Of a DNA stretch of 64,000 nucleotides, positions 1 to 11,620 are shown one piece after another. Position 1 is the stretch's first letter; every line of letters starts with the position of its first letter. Below the pieces are notes generated by a model. The model was not told where the DNA came from and made no database searches. It saw only the letters and a program-made list of their open reading frames with translations. A program made the position numbers and the translations under genes. This DNA comes from Sepioteuthis lessoniana (lineage: Eukaryota; Mollusca; Cephalopoda; Myopsida; Loliginidae): assembly GCA_963585895.1 (NCBI GenBank), contig OY757904.1:85334336-85398335 (forward strand), given 5' to 3'.

Positions 1-120
1 CTAAAGCTAACCCGTGCTTTATCGTTGCGCAGCCGTGCAAATGGACAAGGAAACCGACAGCTAAAGGTAACCTGTGCTTTATCGCTGCGCAGCCGTGCCA
101 ATGGACAAGGAAACTGACAG

Positions 121-178
121 CTAAAGCTTACCCGTGCTTTATCGTTGCGCAGCCGTAAATGGACAAGGGAACCGACAG
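121..178 (+). repeat. Class g 58-bp monomer, copy 1
   Basis: Two bases (GC) are lost from CCGTGCAAATGG, giving CCGTAAATGG. The following class a monomer starts 958 bp downstream. Confidence 0.95.
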
Positions 179-238
179 CTAAAGCTAACCCGTGCTTTAT
201 CGTTGCGCAGCCGTGCAAATGGACAAGGGAACCGACAG
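179..238 (+). repeat. Type (consensus) monomer
   Basis: This monomer equals the consensus by eye. It starts with a doubled hexamer at the junction with the preceding unit (AGCTAA twice, then CCC). It holds two short inverted repeats: TAAAGC/GCTTTA (monomer positions 2-7 and 16-21) and TTGC/GCAA (25-28 and 37-40). CpG sites fall at positions 13, 23, 28, 34 and 55. Two AluI sites (AGCT) lie 6 bp apart, one spanning the monomer junction. Composition is 53% G+C. Confidence 0.95.
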
Positions 239-1917
239 CTAAAGCTAACCCGTGCTTTATTGTTGCGCAGCCGTGCAAATGGACAAGGGAACCGACAGCT
301 ACAGCTAACCCGTGCTTTATCGTTGCGCAGCCGTTCAAATGGACACGGGAACCGACAGCTAAAGCTAACCCGTGCTTTATCTTATCGCAGCCGTGCAAAT
401 GGACAAGGGAACCGACAGCTAAAGCTTACCTGTGCTTTACCGTTGCGCAGCCGTGCAAATGGACAAGGGAAGCGACATTTAAAGCTAACTCATGCTTTAT
501 CGTTGCGCAGCCTTGCAAATGGACAAGTGAACCGACAGCTAAAGCTAACCCGTTCTTTATCGTTGCGCTGCCGTGCAAATGGACCAGGGAACCGACAGCT
601 AAAGCTAACCCGTGCTTTATCGTTGCGCTGCCGTGCAAATGGACAAGGGAACCGACAGCTAAAGCTAACCCGTGCTTTATCGTTGCGCTGCCGTGCAATT
701 GGACAAGGGAATCGACAGCTAAGGCTAACTCGTGCTTTATCGTTGCGCAGCCGTGGAAATGGTCAAGGGAACCTACAGCTAAAGCTAACCTGTGTTTTAT
801 CGCTGCGCAGCCGTGCAAATGGACAAGGGAACCGACAGCTAAAACTAACCCGTGCTTTATCGTTGCGTTGCCGTGCAAATGGACAAGTGATCAGACAGCT
901 AAAGCTAACCCGTGCTTTATCGTTGTGCTACCGTGCAAATGGACAAGGGAACCGACTGCTAAAGCTAACCAGTGCTTTATCGTTGCGCAGCCGTGCAAAT
1001 GGACAAGGGAACTGACAGCTAAAGCTAACCCGTGTTTTATCGCTGCGCAGCCGTGCAAAAGGACAAGGGAACCGACAGCTAAAGCTTACCCGTGATTTAT
1101 CGTTGCACTGCCGTGCAAATGGACAGGGAACCGACAGCTAAAGCTAACCCGTGCTTAATCGTTGCGCTGCCGTGCAAATGGACAAGGGAACCGACTGCTA
1201 AAGCTGACCTGTGCTTTATCGTTGCGCAGCCGTGGAAATGGACAAGGGAACCGACAGCGAAAGCTAACCCGTGCTTTACATTTGCGCAGCCGTGCAAATG
1301 GACAAGGGAACCGACAGGTAAAGCTAACCCGTGCTTTATCGTTGCGCTGCCGTGCAAATGGACAAGGGAACCGACAGCTAAAGCTAACCCGTGCTTTATC
1401 GTTGCGCAGCCGTGCAAATGGACAAGGTAACCGACAGCTAAAGCTAACCCGTGCTTTATCGTTGCGCAGCCGTGCAAATGGACAAGGGAACCGACAGCTA
1501 AAGCTAACCAGTGCTTTATCGCTGCGCAGCCGTGCAAATGGACAAGGGAACCGACAGCTAATGCTTACCCGTGCTTTATCGCTGCCACGCGGTGCAAATG
1601 GACATGGGAACCGACAGCTAAAGCTAACCCGTGCTTTATCGCTGCGCAGCCGTGCAAATGGACAAGAGAACCGACAGCTAATGCTTACCCGTGCTTTATC
1701 GCTGCCACGCCGTGCAAATGGACAAGGGAACCGACAGCTAAAGCTAACCAGTGCTTTATCGCTGCGCAGCCGTGCAAATGGACAAGGGAACCGACAGCTA
1801 AAGCTAACCCGTGCTTTATCGTTGCGCAGACGTGCAAATGGACAAGGGAACTGACAGCTAAAGGTAACCTGTGCTTTATCGTTGCGCTGCAGTGCAAATG
1901 GACAAGGGAACTGAGAG

Positions 1918-2096
1918 CTAAACTAACCCGTGCTTTATCGTTGCGCTGCCGTGCAAATGGACAAGGGAACCGACAGCTAAAGCTAACCCGTGCTTTATCG
2001 TTGCGCAGACGTGCAAATGGACAAGGGAACTGACAGCTAAAGCTAACCTGTGCTTTATCGTTGCGCTGCAGTGCAAATGGACAAGGGAACTGAGAG
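1918..2096 (+). repeat. Block 1: 3-monomer mini-block between two class c monomers
   Basis: Three monomers (179 bp). The first is the class c monomer, the next two are the pre-c signature pair (GCAGACGTGC and GCTGCAGTGC). It looks like a shortened form of the 6-monomer blocks at 11262 and 24260, or the product of an exchange near 1985, where the best match changes from offset 6,349 to offset 13,597. Confidence 0.85.
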
Positions 2097-4791
2097 CTAA
2101 ACTAACCCGTGCTTTATCGTTGCGCTGCCGTGCAAATGGACAAGGGAACCGACAGCTAAAGCTAACCCGTGCTTTATCGTTGCGCTGCCGTGCAAATGGA
2201 CAAGGGAATCGACAGCTAAAACTAGGTTGTGCTTTATCGTTGTGCAGCCGTGGAAATGGACAAGGGAACCCACAGCTAAAGCTAACCCGTGCTTTATTGT
2301 TGCGCAGCCGTGCAAATGGACAAGGGAACCGACAGCTAAAGCTAACCCGTGCTTTATCGTTGCGTTGCTGTGCAAATGGACAAGTGAACCGACAGCTAAA
2401 GCTAACCCGTGCTTTATCGTTGCGTTGCCGCGAAAATGGACAAGCGAACCGACAGCTAAAGCTAACCCGTGCTTTATCGTTGCGCAGCCGTGCAAATGGA
2501 CAAGGGAACTGACAGCTAAAGCTAACCCGTGCTTTATCGTTTGGCAGCCGTGCAAAGGGACAAGGGAACCGACAGCTAAAGCTTACCCGTGCTTTATCGT
2601 TGCGCAGCCGTGCAAATGGACAAGGGAACCGATAGCTAAAGCTAACACGTGCTTTATCGTTGCGCTGCCGTGCAAATGGAAAAGGGAACTGACAGCTAAA
2701 GCTAACCCGTGCTTTATCGTTGCGCTGCCGTGCAAATGGACAAGGGAACCGACAGCTAAAGCTAACCCGTGCTTTATTGTGGGGCAGCCGTGCAAATGGA
2801 CAAGGGAACCGACAGCTAAAGCTAACCCATGCTTTATCGTTGCGCACCCGTTCAAATGGACACGGGAACCGACAGCTAAAGCTAACACGTGCTTTATCTT
2901 GTCGCAGCCGTGTAATTGGACAAGGGAATCGACAGCTAAAATTAACCCGTGCTTTATCGCTGCGCAGCCGTTCAAATGGACAAGGGAAACGACAGTTAAA
3001 GCTAACTCGTGCTTTATCTTTGCGCAGCCTTGCAAATGGACAAGTGAACCGACAGCTAAAGCTAACCCGTTCTTTATCGTTGCGCTGCCGTGCAAATGGA
3101 CCAGGGAACAGACAGCTAAAGCGAAACCGGGCTTTATCGTTGCGCAGCCGTGCAAATGGACAAGGGAACCGACAGCTAAAGCTAACCCGTGCTTTATCGT
3201 TGCGGTGCCGTGCAAATGGACAAGGGAACCGACAGCTAAAGCTAACCCGTGCTTTATCGTTGCGCACCCGTGCAAATGGACAAGGGAACCGACAGCTAAA
3301 GCTTACCCGTGAATTATCGTTGCACTGCCGTGCAAATGGACAGGGAACCGACAGCTAAAGCAAACCCGTGCTTTATCGTTGCGCAGCCTTGCAAATGGAC
3401 AAGTGAACCGACAGCTAAAGCTAACCCGTTTTTTATCGTTGCGCTGCCGTGCAAATGGACCAGGGAACCGACAGTTAAAGCTAACCCGTGCTTTATCGTT
3501 GCGCAGCCTTGCACATGGACAAGGGAACCGACAGCTAAAGCTAACCCGTTCTTTATCGTTGCACTGCCGTGCAAATGGACAGGGAACCGACAGCTAAAGC
3601 AAACCCGTGCTTTATCACTGCGCAGCCGTGCAAAGGGACAAGGGAACCGACAGCTAAAGCTTACCCGTGATTTATCGTTGCGCTGCCGTGCAAATGGCCA
3701 GGGAACCGACAGCTAAAGCTAACCTGTGCTTAATCGTTGCGCTGCCGTGCAAATGGACAAGGGAACCGACAGCTAAAGCTAACCCGGGCTTAATCGTTGC
3801 GCAGCCGTGCAAATGGACAAGGGAACCGACAGGTAAAGCTGACCTGTGCTTTATCGTTGCGCAGCCGTGCAAATGGACAAGGGAACCGACAGCTAAAGCT
3901 AACCCGTGCATTACCTTTGCGCAGCCGTGCAAATGGACAAGGGAACTGACAGCTAAAAGTAACTCGTGCTTTATCGCGGCGCAGCCGCGCAAATGGACAA
4001 GGGAACCGACAGCTAAAGCTAACCCGTGCTTTATCGTTGCGCAGCCGTGCAAATGGACAAGGGAACCGACAGCTAAAGCTAACCCGTGCTTTACCTTTGC
4101 GCAGCCGTGCAAATGGACAAGGGAACTGACAGCTAAAATTAACCCGTGCTTTATCGCTGCGCAGCCGCACAAATGGACAAGGGAACCGACAGCTAAAGCT
4201 AACCCGTGCTTTATCGTTTCGCTGCCGTGCAAATGGACAAGGGAACCGACAGTAAAGCTAACCAGTGCTTTATTGCTGCCCAGCCGTGCAAATGGACAAG
4301 GGAACCGACAGCTAAAGCTAACCCGTGGTTTATCGCTGCGCAGCCGTAAAAATGGACAAGGGAAGCGACAGCAAAAGCTAATCCGTGCTTTATCGTTGCT
4401 CAGGCGTGCAAAAGGACAAGGGAACCGACAGCTAAGGCTAACACATGCTTTATCGTTGCGCTGCAGTGCAAATGGACAAGGGAACCGACAGCTAAAGCTA
4501 ACCCGTGCTTTATCGCTGCGCAGCCGTGCAAATGGACAAGAGAACCGACAGCTAATGCTTACCCGTGCTTTATCGCTGCCACGCCGTGCAAATGGACAAG
4601 GGAACCGACAGCTAAAGCTAACCCGTGCTTTATCACTGCGCAGCCGTGCAAATGGACAAGGGAACCGACAGCTAAAGCTAACCCGTGCTTTATCGTTGCG
4701 CAGACGTGCAAATGGACAAGGGAACTGACAGCTAAAGCTAACCTGTGCTTTATCGTTGCGCTGCAGTGCAAATGGACAAGGGAACTGAGAG
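2097..4791 (+). repeat. Block 2: a-a-b-d type (45 monomers)
   Basis: Markers: class a 3296-3354 and 3535-3593, class b 3654-3712, class d 4253-4311. From about 1985 to 4180 it matches 15582-17777 at offset 13,597. The final part, 4180-4778, has no counterpart in block 7, which lost it. The early monomers carry a recognisable haplotype: AATCGACAGCTAAAACTAGG near 2210, followed by GTGCAGCCGTGG. Confidence 0.9.
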
Positions 4792-7700
4792 CTAAACTAA
4801 CCCGTGCTTTATCGTTGCGCTGCCGTGCAAATGGACAAGGGAACCGACAGCTAAAGCTAACCCGTGCTTTATCGTTGCGCTGCCGTGCAAATGGACAAGG
4901 GAATCGACAGCTAAAACTAGGTTGTGCTTTATCGTTGTGCAGCCGTGGAAATGGACAAGGGAACCCACAGCTAAAGCTAACCCGTGCTTTATTGTTGCGC
5001 AGCCGTGCAAATGGACAAGGGAACCGACAGCTAAAGCTAACCCGTGCTTTATCGTTGCGTTGCCGTGCAAATGGACAAGTGAACCGACAGCTAAAGCTAA
5101 CCCGTGCTTTATCGCTGCGCAGCCGTGCAAATGGACAAGGGAACCGACAGCTAAAGCTAACCCGTGCTTTATCGTTGCGTTGCCGTGCAAATGGACAAGT
5201 GAACTGACAGCTAAAGCTAATCCGTGCTTTATCGTTGCGCTACCGTGCAAATGGACAAGGGAACCGACAGCTAAAGCTAACCCGTGCTTTATCGTTGCGC
5301 AGCCGTGCAAATGGAAAAGGGAACCGATAGCTAAAGCTAACACGTGCTTTATCGTTGCGCTGCCGTGCAAATGGAAAAGGGAACCGACAGCTAAAGCTAA
5401 CCCGTGCTTTATCGTTGCGCTGCCGTGCAAATGGACAAGGGAACCGACAGCTAAAGCTAACCCGTGCTTTATCGTTGCGTTGCCGTGCAAATGGACAAGT
5501 GAACCGACAGCTAAAGCTAATCCCTGCTTTATCGTTGCGCAGCCGTGCAAATGGACAAGGGAACCGACAGCTAAAGCTAACCAATGCTTTATCATTGCGC
5601 AGCCGTGCAAATGGACAAGGTAACTGACAGCTAAAGCTAACCCGTGCTTTATCGTTGCGCAGCCGTGCAAAGGGACGAGGGAACCGACAGCTAAAGCTTA
5701 CCCGTGATTTATCGTTGCACTGCCGTGCAAATGGACAGGGAACCGACAGCTAAAGCTAACCCGTGCTTTATCGTTGCGCTGCCGTGCAAATGGACAAGGG
5801 AACCGACAGCTAAAGCTAACCCGTGCTTTATCGTTGCGCCGCCGTGCAAATGGACAAGGGAACTGACAGCTAAAGCTAACCCGTGTTTTATCTTTGCGTA
5901 GCCGTGAAAATGGACAAAGGAAGTGACAGCTAAAGGTAACCCATGCTTTACCGTTGCGCAGCCGTGCAAATGGACAAGGGAACAGACAGCTAAAGCTAAC
6001 CCGTGCTTTATCGCTGCCCAGCAATGCAAATGGACAAGGGAACCAACAGCTAAAGCTAACGCATACTTTATCGTTGCGAAGCCGACCAAATGGACAAGTG
6101 AACCGACAGCTAAAGCTAACCCGTGCTTTATTGCTGCACAGCCGTGCAAATGGACAAGGGAACCGACAGCTAAAGCTAACCCGTGCTTTATCGTTGCGCA
6201 GCCGTGCAAATGGACAAGGGAACCGACAGCTAAATCTAACATGTGCTTTATCGCTGCGCAGCCGTAAAAATGGACAAGGCAACCGACAGCTAAAGCTAAC
6301 CCGTGTTTTATCGTTGCGAAGCCGTGCAAATGGTCAAGGGAACCGACAGCTAAAGCTAACCCGTGCTTTATCGTTGCGCAGCCGTGCAAATGGACAAGGA
6401 AACCGAAAGCTAAAGGTAACCTGTGCTTTATCGCTGCGCAGCCGTGCCAATGGACAAGGAAACTGACAGCTAAAGCTTACCCGTGCTTTATCGTTGCGCA
6501 GCCGTAAATGGACAAGGGAACCGACAGCTAAAGCTAACCCGTGCTTTATCGTTGCGCAGCCGTGCAAATGGACAAGGGAACCGACAGCTAAAGCTAACCC
6601 GTGCTTTATTGTTGCGCAGCCGTGCAAATGGACAAGGGAACCGACAGCTACAGCTAACCCGTGCTTTATCGTTGCGCAGCCGTTCAAATGGACACGGGAA
6701 CCGACAGCTAAAGCTAACCCGTGCTTTATCTTATCGCAGCCGTGCAAATGGACAAGGGAACCGACAGCTAAAGCTTACCTGTGCTTTACCGTTGCGCAGC
6801 CGTGCAAATGGACAAGGGAAGCGACATTTAAAGCTAACTCATGCTTTATCGTTGCGCAGCCTTGCAAATGGACAAGTGAACCGACAGCTAAAGCTAACCC
6901 GTTCTTTATCGTTGCGCTGCCGTGCAAATGGACCAGGGAACCGACAGCTAAAGCTAACCCGTGCTTTATCGTTGCGCTGCCGTGCAAATGGACAAGGGAA
7001 CCGACAGCTAAAGCTAACCCGTGCTTTATCGTTGCGCTGCCGTGCAATTGGACAAGGGAATCGACAGCTAAGGCTAACTCGTGCTTTATCGTTGCGCAGC
7101 CGTGGAAATGGACAAGGGAACCTACAGCTAAAGCTAACCTGTGTTTTATCGCTGCGCAGCCGTGCAAATGGACAAGGGAACTGACAGCTAAAACTAACCC
7201 GTGCTTTATCGTTGCGTTGCCGTGCAAATGGACAAGTGATCAGACAGCTAAAGCTAACCCGTGCTTTATCGTTGTGCTACCGTGCAAATGGACAAGGGAA
7301 CCGACTGCTAAAGCTAACCAGTGCTTTATCGTTGCGCAGCCGTGCAAATGGACAAGGGAACTGACAGCTAAAGCTAACCCGTGTTTTATCGCTGCGCAGC
7401 CGTGCAAAAGGACAAGGGAACCGACAGCTAAAGCTTACCCGTGATTTATCGTTGCACTGCCGTGCAAATGGACAGGGAACCGACAGCTAAAGCTAACCCG
7501 TGCTTAATCGTTGCGCTGCCGTGCAAATGGACAAGGGAACCGACTGCTAAAGCTGACCTGTGCTTTATCGTTGCGCAGCCGTGGAAATGGACAAGGGAAC
7601 CGACAGCGAAAGCTAACCCGTGCTTTACATTTGCGCAGCCGTGCAAATGGACAAGGGAACCGACAGGTAAAGCTAACCCGTGCTTTATCGTTGCGCTGCC

Positions 7701-8266
7701 GTGCAAATGGACAAGGGAACCGACAGCTAAAGCTAACCCGTGCATAATCGTTGCGCAGCCGTGCAAATGGACAAGGTAACCGACAGCTAAAGCTAACCCG
7801 TGCTTTATCGTTGCGCAGCCGTGCAAATGGACAAGGGAACCGACAGCTAAAGCTAACCAGTGCTTTATCGCTGCGCAGCCGTGCAAATGGACAAGGGAAC
7901 CGACAGCTAATGCTTACCCGTGCTTTATCGCTGCCACGCGGTGCAAATGGACATGGGAACCGACAGCTAAAGCTAACCCGTGCTTTATCGCTGCGCAGCC
8001 GTGCAAATGGACAAGAGAACCGACAGCTAATGCTTACCCGTGCTTTATCGCTGCCACGCCGTGCAAATGGACAAGGGAACCGACAGCTAAAGCTAACCAG
8101 TGCTTTATCGCTGCGCAGCCGTGCAAATGGACAAGGGAACCGACAGCTAAAGCTAACCCGTGCTTTATCGTTGCGCAGACGTGCAAATGGACAAGGGAAC
8201 TGACAGCTAAAGGTAACCTGTGCTTTATCGTTGCGCTGCAGTGCAAATGGACAAGGGAACTGAGAG
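4792..8266 (+). repeat. Block 3: a-g-a type (58 monomers)
   Basis: Markers: class a 5691-5749, class g 6470-6527, class a 7428-7486. It matches block 8 (17790-21264) over its full 3,475 bp at offset 12,998. Private differences include GTGTTTTATCG near 6305 (GTGCTTTATCG in block 8), CCGAAAGC near 6415 and GTGCATAATCG near 7740. First block of the 13-kb superrepeat. Confidence 0.92.
6470..6527 (+). repeat. Class g 58-bp monomer, copy 2
   Basis: Same 2-bp deletion as copy 1. Flanking class a monomers start 779 bp upstream and 958 bp downstream. Confidence 0.95.
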
Positions 8267-11261
8267 CTAAACTAACCCGTGCTTTATCGTTGCGCTGCCG
8301 TGCAAATGGACAAGGGAACCGACAGCTAAAGCTAACCCGTGCTTTATCGTTGCGCTGCCGTAAAAAAGGAGAAGGGAACCGACAGCTAAAGCTAACCCGT
8401 GCTTTATCGTTGCGCTGCCGTGCAAATGGACAAGGGAACCGACAGCTAAAGCTAACCCGTTCTTTATCGTTGCGCTGCCGTGCAAATGGACAAGGGAACA
8501 GACAGCTAAAGCTAACCCGTTCTTTATCGTTGCGCAGCCGTTCAAATGGACAAGGGAAACGACAGTTAAAGCTAACTCGTGCTTTATCGTTGCGCAGCCT
8601 TGCAAATGGACAAGTGAACCGACAGCTAAAGCTAACCCGTTCTTTATCGTTGCGCTGCCGTGCAAATTGACCAGGGAACAGACAGCTAAAGCGAAACCGG
8701 GCTTTATCGTTGCGCAGCCGTGCAAATGGACAAGGGAACCGACAGCTAAAGCTAACCTGTGTTTTATCGTTGCGCAGCCGTGCAAATGGACAAGGGAACC
8801 GACAGCTAAAGCTAACCCGTGCTTAATCGTTGCGCAGCCGTGCAAATGGACAAGGGAACCGACAGCTAAAGCTAACCCGTGCTTTATCGCTGCGCAGCCG
8901 TGCAAATGGACAAGGGAACCGACAGCTAATGCTTACCTGTGCTTTATCGTTGCGCAAGCGTGCAAATGGACAAGGGAACCGACAGCTAAAGCTAACCAAT
9001 GCTTTTTCGTTGCGCAGCTGTTCACAGGGACACGGGAACCAACAGCAAAAGCTAACCCGTGCTTTATCGTTGCGCAGCCGTGCAAATGGACAAGGGAACC
9101 GACAGCTAAAGCTAACCCGTGCTTTATTGCTGCGCAGCCGTGCAAATGGACAAGGGAACCGACAGCTAATGCTTACCCGTGCTTTATCGCTGCCACGCCG
9201 TGCAAATGGACAAGGGAACCGACAGCTAAAGCTAACCCGTGCTTTATCGTTGCGCTGCCGTGCAAATGGACAAGTGAACCGACAGCTAAAGCTAACCCGT
9301 GCTTTATCGTTGCGCTACCGTGCAAATGGATAAGGGAACCGACAGCTAAAGCTAACCCGTGCTTTATCGTTTGGCAGCCGTGCAAATGGACAAGGGAACC
9401 GACAGCTAAAGCTAACCCGTGTTTTATCGCTGCGCAGCCGTGCAAATGGACAAGGGAACCGACAGCTAAAGCTAACCCGTGCTTTATCGTTGCGCTGCCG
9501 TGCAAATGGACAAGTGAACCGACAGCTAGAGCTAACCCGTGCTTTATCGTTTGGCAGCCGTGCAAATGGACAAGGGAACCGACAGCTAAAGCTAACCCGT
9601 GCTTTATCGTTGCGCTGCCGTGCAAATGGACAAGTGAACCGACAGCTAAAGCTAACCCGTGCTTTATCGTTGCGCTACCGTGCAAATGGATAAGGGAACC
9701 GACAGCTAAAGCTAACCCGTGCTTTATCGTTTGGCAGCCGTGCAAATGGACAAGGGAACCGACAGCTAAAGCTTACCCGTGCTTTATCGCTTCCACGCCG
9801 TGCAAATGGACCAGGGAACCGACAGCTATAGCTAACCCGTGCTTTATCGCTGCGCAGCCGTGCAAATGGACAAGGGAACCGACAGCTAAAGCTAACCCGT
9901 GCTTCATCGTTGCGCAGCCGTGCAAATGGACAAGGAAACCGACAGCTAAAGCTAACCCGTGCTTTATCGTTGCGCAGCCGTGCAAATGGACAAGGGAACC
10001 GACAGCTAAAGCTAACCCGTGCTTTATCGTTGCGGTGCCGTGCAAATGGACAAGGGAACCGACAGCTAAAGCTAACCCGTGCTTTATCGTTGCGCACCCG
10101 TGCAAATGGACAAGGGAACCGACAGCTAAAGCTTACCCGTGAATTATCGTTGCACTGCCGTGCAAATGGACAGGGAACCGACAGCTAAAGCAAACTCGTG
10201 CTTTATCGTTGCGCAGCCTTGCAAATGGACAAGTGAACCGACAGCTAAAGCTAACCCGTTTTTTATCGTTGCGCTGCCGTGCAAATGGACCAGGGAACCG
10301 ACAGTTAAAGCTAACCCGTGCTTTATCGTTGCGCAGCCTTGCACATGGACAAGTGAACCGACAGCTAAAGCTAACCCGTTCTTTATCGTTGCACTGCCGT
10401 GCAAATGGACAGGGAACCGACAGCTAAAGCAAACCCGTGCTTTATCACTGCGTAGCCGTGCAAAGGGACAAGGGAACCGACAGCTAAAGCTTACCCGTGA
10501 TTTATCGTTGCGCTGCCGTGCAAATGGCCAGGGAACCGACAGCTAAAGCTAACCTGTGCTTAATCGTTGCGCTGCCGTGCAAATGGACAAGGGAACCGAC
10601 AGCTAAAGCTAACCCGGGCTTAATCGTTGCGCAGCCGTGCAAATGGACAAGGGAACCGACAGCTAAAGCTGACCTGTGCTTTATCGTTGCGCAGCCGTGC
10701 AAATGGACAAGGGAACCGACAGCTAAAGCTAACCCGTGCTTTATCGTTGGGCAGCCTTGCACATGGACAAGTGAACCGACAGCTAAAGCTAACCCGTGCT
10801 TTATCGTTGCGCACCGTGCAAATGGACAAGGGAACCGACAGCTAAAGCTAACCCGTGCTTTATCGTTGCGCAGCCGTGCAAATGGACAAGGGAACCGACA
10901 GCTAAAGCTAACCAGTGCTTTATCGCTGCCACGCCGTGCAAATGGACAAGCGAACCGACAGCTAAAGCTAACCCGTGCTTTATCGCTGCGCAGCCGTGCA
11001 AATGGACAAGAGAACCGACAGCTAATGCTTACCCGTGCTTTATCGCTGCCACGCCGTGCAAATGGACAAGGGAACCGACAGCTAAAGCTAACCAGTGCTT
11101 TATCGCTGCGCAGCCGTGCAAATGGACAAAGGAACCGACAGCTAAAGCTAACCCGTGCTTTATCGTTGCGCAGACGTGCAAATGGACAAGGGAACTGACA
11201 GCTAAAGCAAACCTGTGCTTTATCGTTGCGCTGCAGTGCAAATGGACAAGGGAACTGAGAG
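8267..11261 (+). repeat. Block 4: a-a-b-f type (50 monomers)
   Basis: Markers: class a 10126-10184 and 10365-10423, class b 10484-10542, class f 10783-10841. It matches block 9 at offset 12,998 and same length. The stretch 8667-10142 and its counterpart 21665-23140 translate identically over 491 codons, so these copies are nearly identical. Near 9240-9760 a short local pattern recurs (GTTTGGCAGCC following GCGCTACCG with GGATAAGGG), which suggests a small internal duplication of about 360 bp inside this block type. Confidence 0.9.
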
Positions 11262-11620
11262 CTAAACTAACCCGTGCTTTATCGTTGCGCTGCCGTGCAA
11301 ATGGACAAGGGAACCGACAGCTAAAGCTAACCCGTGCTTTATCGTTGCGCTGCCGTAAAAATGGACAAGGGAACCGACAGCTAAAGCTAACCCGTGCTTT
11401 ATCGTTGCGCTGCCGTGCAAATGGACAAGGGAACCGACAGCTAAAGCTAACCCGTTCTTTATCGTTGCGCTGCCGTGCAAATGGACAAGGGAACCGACAG
11501 CTAAAGCTAACCCGTGCTTTATCGTTGCGCAGACGTGCAAATGGACAAGGGAACTGACAGCTAAAGCTAACCTGTGCTTTATCGTTGCGCTGCAGTGCAA
11601 ATGGACAAGGGAACTGAGAG
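11262..11620 (+). repeat. Block 5: 6-monomer mini-block
   Basis: Six monomers (359 bp) between two class c monomers. Contains the CCGTAAAAATGG and CCGTTCTTT monomers and ends with the pre-c signature. It is copied as block 10 at offset 12,998. It contains all the parts of block 1 plus three more monomers. Confidence 0.9.

Larger units (their letters stand above)
1..1917 (+). repeat. Block 0: a-g-a type, left-truncated (32 monomers)
   Basis: Right-hand part of an a-g-a block, cut by the window edge. Length markers: class g 121-178 and class a 1079-1137. It matches 6350-8266 at a constant offset of 6,349 and 19348-21264 at 19,347, with few substitutions (for example GGTCAAGGG near 770 where 7119 has GGACAAGGG). 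It ends with the usual pre-c signature: GCAGACGTGC, then GCTGCAGTGC, then CTGAGAG. Confidence 0.9.

Noticed and set aside
181..1080. Regular 180-bp trimeric order of monomer variants
   Set aside because: Variants at position 31 and at the CpG sites show no steady three-monomer cycle by eye; order repeats only at the block scale.
9001..9060. Divergent monomer (CTTTTTCG, GCAGCTGTTCACAGGG) as a foreign insertion
   Set aside because: It keeps the 60-bp length and phase and recurs at 12.41, 22.00, 25.41, 33.14, 48.12 and 61.67 kb, so it is an older diverged monomer carried with its block.
8667..10142. 491-codon plus-strand open frame, identical in translation at 21665-23140, as a conserved gene
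   Set aside because: Identity is explained by the recent 13-kb duplication that includes both, and the overlapping frames are equally preserved.
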